Shown here: piece by piece, positions 36,178-38,898 of the stretch
Layout: each line of letters begins with the position of its first letter
Numbering within the stretch: position 1 is the stretch's first letter
Assembly (NCBI GenBank): GCA_025465155.1
Contig: JAODNJ010000308.1
Location: 1-38,898, forward strand
From: Frankiales bacterium
GTDB lineage: Bacteria; Actinomycetota; Actinomycetes; Mycobacteriales; Geodermatophilaceae
Direction: 5' to 3'
Length of the DNA: 38,898 nt
The notes under the pieces: generated by a model
Told to the model about the DNA's origin: nothing
The model's input: the letters and a program-made list of their open reading frames with translations, nothing else
The model's database searches: none
Made by a program: the position numbers and the translations under genes

Positions 36178-36921
36178 ATGGCAGGGGACGACGCACTGCC
36201 CCGTCGGGGCGGCCTCATGCGGGTGACCAGGAGCCGCGGGCTGATCAGCGGCCTCTTGCTCATGCTGCTCGGCGTGTGGGGCGCCTTGATCCCGTTCATC
36301 GGCCCCTATTTCCACTACGCGTACACGCCTGACTCGGCCTGGGCGTGGACGTCCGGCCGCCTGTGGCTGGAGGTCCTGCCGGGTGTCGCGACCTTCCTCG
36401 GCGGCCTGCTCCTGGCCACGACCGCCAACCGCGCGGTCGGCGTGTTCGCCGGCTGGCTGGCCAGCGTCGCGGGCGCCTGGTTCGTCGTCGGCCCCGTTCT
36501 CGGCCGGCTGTGGGAGGGCTCGGAGGGGGCCGCGGGCTCCCCCGTGGGTGGCGCCTCGCGGCAGGTCTGGGAGCAGATCGGCTTCTTCACCGGCCTGGGC
36601 GCCGTGATCCTGTTCCTGGCAGCCCAGGCCCTCGGCCGGTTCACGGTGCGCTCCGTGCGCGACGTCCGGGCCGCCGAGCTCCGCGCGGCGCGCACCACGG
36701 AGCCCGCCCCGACGGCTCCTTCAGCGGCAGCTCCGGCTGCTGCGGGCCCTGCCGCGGCGCCTGCGCCGGCGACCACGGGCAGGGGTCAGGCGGAGTTCGC
36801 CGGCAACAAGACCGTGGACTCCGAGACCCCGCCTGCCCGGACCGACACCGTCGTCCAGCCGCCCGTCGGGGCGTCCAGCGGCGAGGGCGCGACCCGCGCC
36901 GACACCCGGCACACCACCTGA
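36178..36921 (+). CDS. Membrane protein of unknown function with disordered C-terminus
   Basis: A 247-residue protein not recognised by family. About four membrane helices occupy residues 20-160 (for example LISGLLLMLLGVWGALIPFI, VLPGVATFLGGLLLATTANR, VFAGWLASVAGAWFVVGPVL and FFTGLGAVILFLAAQALGRF). Between the first two there is a short aromatic loop (YFHYAYTPDSAWAWTSGRLW), presumably outside. The last 75 residues are Ala/Pro/Thr-rich (PAAAGPAAAPAPATTGRG) and likely unstructured. The ATG at 36178 has GGGAGGA 5 bases upstream. Similar Trp-rich outer loops occur in many actinobacterial membrane proteins. It is 27 bases before the ABM gene, so they may share a transcript. Confidence 0.8.
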   Translation: MAGDDALPRRGGLMRVTRSRGLISGLLLMLLGVWGALIPFIGPYFHYAYTPDSAWAWTSGRLWLEVLPGVATFLGGLLLATTANRAVGVFAGWLASVAGAWFVVGPVLGRLWEGSEGAAGSPVGGASRQVWEQIGFFTGLGAVILFLAAQALGRFTVRSVRDVRAAELRAARTTEPAPTAPSAAAPAAAGPAAAPAPATTGRGQAEFAGNKTVDSETPPARTDTVVQPPVGASSGEGATRADTRHTT

Positions 36922-36948
36922 CGGATCGACCTCCTGTAGGACGGATGC

Positions 36949-37275
36949 ATGATCTTCATCGCCGTCAAGTTCCCGGTCCGGCGCGAGCGTGCCGCCGAGT
37001 GGCTGGAACTCGTGGAGGAGTTCACCCAGGCGGTCCGCGCGGAGGAGGGCAACCTCTTCTTCGAGTGGTCCCGCAGCGTCGAGGAGCCGAACACCTTCGT
37101 GCTCCTCGAGGGCTTCCGGGACGCCGAGGCCGGCCAGGCCCACGTGCGGACCGAGCACTTCCAGAAGGCGATCGGGTGGATGCCCGACGTCGTGTCCGCA
37201 ACGCCGCAGATCATCAGCGTCGACGTCCCGCCGGAGGGCTGGGGCCCCATGGGCGAGGTCCAGCCGCGCGGCTGA
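36949..37275 (+). CDS. Putative antibiotic biosynthesis monooxygenase (ABM) domain protein
   Basis: A 108-residue protein with one ABM/quinol-monooxygenase-type ferredoxin-like fold. The sequence MIFIAVKFPVRRERAAEWLE, then EEGNLFFEWSRSVEEPNTFV, LLEGFRDAEAGQAHVRTEHF and QKAIGWMPDVVSATPQIISV follows the family pattern, with the conserved E-F-H stretch. Members oxidise small phenolic or quinone compounds without a cofactor or have unknown roles; the substrate cannot be told. The ATG at 36949 has GTAGGACGG upstream. It converges with cimA, whose stop is 12 bases away. Confidence 0.88.
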   Translation: MIFIAVKFPVRRERAAEWLELVEEFTQAVRAEEGNLFFEWSRSVEEPNTFVLLEGFRDAEAGQAHVRTEHFQKAIGWMPDVVSATPQIISVDVPPEGWGPMGEVQPRG

Positions 37276-37287
37276 GCCCGGCCGGCC

Positions 37288-38883
37288 CTAGCTGGTGCGC
37301 CCGAGCGCCTTCCGGTGCCGGACGGCGTAGGTGAGCGCGTCGACCAGCGCATGCCACGAGGCCTCGACGATGTTGTCGTGGACGCCGACGGTGGTCCATT
37401 CCCCCACGCCGTCGGTGGTGTCGATGAGCACCCGCGTGGTCGCGCTGGTGCCGCCCTTCCAGCCCAGGATCCGGACCTTGTAGTCGGCCAGCGAGACGCC
37501 GGCCAGCTCGGGGTAGCGACTCACCAGGGCCTGGCGGAGTGCGTTGTCGAGGGCGTTGACCGGGCCGTTCCCCTCGGCGGTGCTGATGATCCGCTCGCCG
37601 TCGACGTGCACCTTGACCGTCGCCTCGCTGACCACGACGCCGTTGCCCCAGTGCTCGACGGAGCTCTTGTAGCTCTCCAGCTCGAAGAGCGGCGCCGGTG
37701 CGTCCGGGAGCTGGGCGCGCAGGAGCAGCTCGAAGGACGCGTCCGCCGCCTCGAACGACCAGCCGTCCGCCTCCAGGACCTTGACCTGGTCCACGACCCG
37801 GCCGATCGCGTCGGCGTGCCCGTCGAGGTCGACGCCGAGCTCGCGGCCCTTGAGCTCGACGGAGGCGCGGCCGGCCATCTCGGTGACCAGGATGCGCATG
37901 TCGTTGCCGACGACGGCCGGGTCCAGGTGGTTGTAGAGCTCCGGGCTGACCTTGATCGCGCTCGCGTGCAGGCCGGCCTTGTGCGCGAACGCGGACGCGC
38001 CGACGTAGGGCTGGTGCTCGTCGGGTGCGATGTTGGCCAGCTCGGCGATGGCGTGGCTGACCCGCTGCAGCTCGGGCAGGCACTCCGGCGGGACCACCGG
38101 CAGGCCCATCTTCGTGACCAGGTTCGCGATCAGCGCGAAGGTGTCGGCGTTGCCGGCCCGCTCTCCGTAGCCGTTCGCCGTCCCCTGCACGTGGGTGACC
38201 CCGGCCTCGACCGCGGCCAGGGAGTTGGCGACGGCGCAGCCGGTGTCGTCCTGGCAGTGGATGCCGAGCCGGCCCGTGGTGCGGCTGCGAACGTCGGCGA
38301 CGACCCGGCCGACGTCCATGGGCAGCATGCCGCCGTTCGTGTCGCACAGGACGCCGACCTCGGCGCCGGCCGCGAACGCCGTCTCGAGCACGCGGACGCC
38401 GTAGTCGGGGTCGGCCGTGTAGCCGTCGAAGAAGTGCTCGCAGTCGAGGAACACCCTCCGGCCGTGGGCCACGAAGAAGGCGACGGTGTCGGCGACCATC
38501 GCGAGGTTCTCTTCCCGCGTGGTGCGCAGCGCGTCCCGCACGTGACGGACGTCGGACTTTGCGACCAGGCACACGACGGGCGTCCGTGCGTCCAGCAGAG
38601 CGCGCACCTGCGCGTCGTCCTCGACCCGTACTCCGGCCTTGCGCGTGGCGCCGAAGGCGACCAGGTGGGCGTGCTCGAGCTTCAGTTCGGTGCGGGCCCG
38701 CGCGAAGAACTCGGTGTCCTTCGGCAGGGCCCCGGGCCAGCCGCCCTCGATGAAGCCCACACCGATCTCGTCCAGCAGGCGCGCGACGGCGAGCTTGTCG
38801 GCCACGCTGTAGCTGACGCCCTCGCGCTGGGCACCGTCGCGCAGCGTCGTGTCGAAGACGTGGAAGTCGAGGTCGGGGGCCAC
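37288..38883 (-). CDS. cimA: (R)-citramalate synthase
   Basis: CimA condenses pyruvate and acetyl-CoA to citramalate, giving a threonine-independent route to 2-oxobutyrate and isoleucine. The 531-residue protein has the HMGL-like TIM barrel start VFDTTLRDGAQREGVSYS with catalytic Arg/Asp, IEGGWPGALPKD, LDCEHFFDGY, LCDTNGGMLPMDV, the metal-binding HCQDDTGCAVANSLAAV and GTANGYGERAGNAD, then the LeuA-like regulatory domain (about 370-510) with ALVSRYPELAGVSLADYKVR and TRVLIDTTDG. 2-isopropylmalate synthase is excluded by the GGWPG and CEHFFDGY patterns typical of CimA. The GTG at 38883 has AGGAGAG upstream; its promoter lies beyond the window. LeuCD at 23-25 kb could process its product. Confidence 0.94.
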   Translation of the reverse strand: MAPDLDFHVFDTTLRDGAQREGVSYSVADKLAVARLLDEIGVGFIEGGWPGALPKDTEFFARARTELKLEHAHLVAFGATRKAGVRVEDDAQVRALLDARTPVVCLVAKSDVRHVRDALRTTREENLAMVADTVAFFVAHGRRVFLDCEHFFDGYTADPDYGVRVLETAFAAGAEVGVLCDTNGGMLPMDVGRVVADVRSRTTGRLGIHCQDDTGCAVANSLAAVEAGVTHVQGTANGYGERAGNADTFALIANLVTKMGLPVVPPECLPELQRVSHAIAELANIAPDEHQPYVGASAFAHKAGLHASAIKVSPELYNHLDPAVVGNDMRILVTEMAGRASVELKGRELGVDLDGHADAIGRVVDQVKVLEADGWSFEAADASFELLLRAQLPDAPAPLFELESYKSSVEHWGNGVVVSEATVKVHVDGERIISTAEGNGPVNALDNALRQALVSRYPELAGVSLADYKVRILGWKGGTSATTRVLIDTTDGVGEWTTVGVHDNIVEASWHALVDALTYAVRHRKALGRTS

Positions 38884-38898
38884 GGGTCTCTCCTGGCT

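Overview
This is a very GC-rich core chromosome segment of an actinobacterium, about 39 kb, tightly packed, with no insertion sequence, prophage, CRISPR array or secondary-metabolite cluster that I can see. Codon third positions are almost always G or C, GTG starts are frequent, and many neighbours overlap by 4 bases (GTGA or ATGA). The protein flavour and gene order (smc-acyP-mutM-rnc-rpmF-DUF177-SepIVA-like-coaD-rsmD-recG-fakA-rpmB, then thiL-ddl-gpsA-cofC-ppk-mutT1-leuD-leuC-IclR, then gltX with tRNA-Glu and tRNA-Gln) match the block known from mycobacteria and Streptomyces. My best guess at family is Geodermatophilaceae or a close relative; this is inference from style, not from a search.

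Region by region. 1-10.4 kb, all minus strand: the start of smc (cut by the window edge), a small coiled-coil protein, then a housekeeping series for tRNA/rRNA processing, ribosomal protein L32, DNA repair (mutM, recG), coenzyme A (coaD), rRNA methylation (rsmD), septation (SepIVA-like) and fatty acid kinase (fakA-like). 10.6 kb: rpmB on plus, closed by a clear terminator. 10.9-13.1 kb: a minus-strand thiL-GNAT-nucleotide kinase-like operon. 13.2-14.1 kb: a RAM-domain protein and a DUF3515 membrane protein on plus. 14.3-19.2 kb: minus operon plsC-gpsA-cystathionine gamma-lyase-ddl-lipoprotein, joining phospholipid, sulfur amino acid and cell wall precursor steps. 19.3-23.0 kb, plus: cofC (coenzyme F420), ppk and mutT1. 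23.0-25.9 kb: leuCD with a divergent IclR regulator and a shared palindromic operator. 26.2-27.3 kb: a cytoplasmic sulfite-oxidase-like enzyme. 27.3-31.6 kb: galactose operon galT-galK-SSS symporter-small membrane protein. 31.7-35.4 kb: an FAH-family enzyme, gltX, a CPBP membrane protease and the tRNA-Gln/tRNA-Glu pair as one apparent transcription unit. 35.4-37.3 kb: a TMEM175-type channel, a membrane protein and an ABM-domain protein on plus. 37.3-38.9 kb: cimA on minus.

No stretch above 300 bases lacks a gene. The longest doubtful stretch is 25870-26155, which has coding-like codon periodicity but no normal start. The most interesting observations are the CPBP protease stop codon lying inside tRNA-Gln, a set of -10-like boxes placed 6 bases before start codons (predicted leaderless mRNAs), a probable CTG start for the DUF3515 gene, and the absence of hupB between mutT1 and leuD. 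I did not find a convincing undescribed multi-gene system; this is mostly ordinary core genome.
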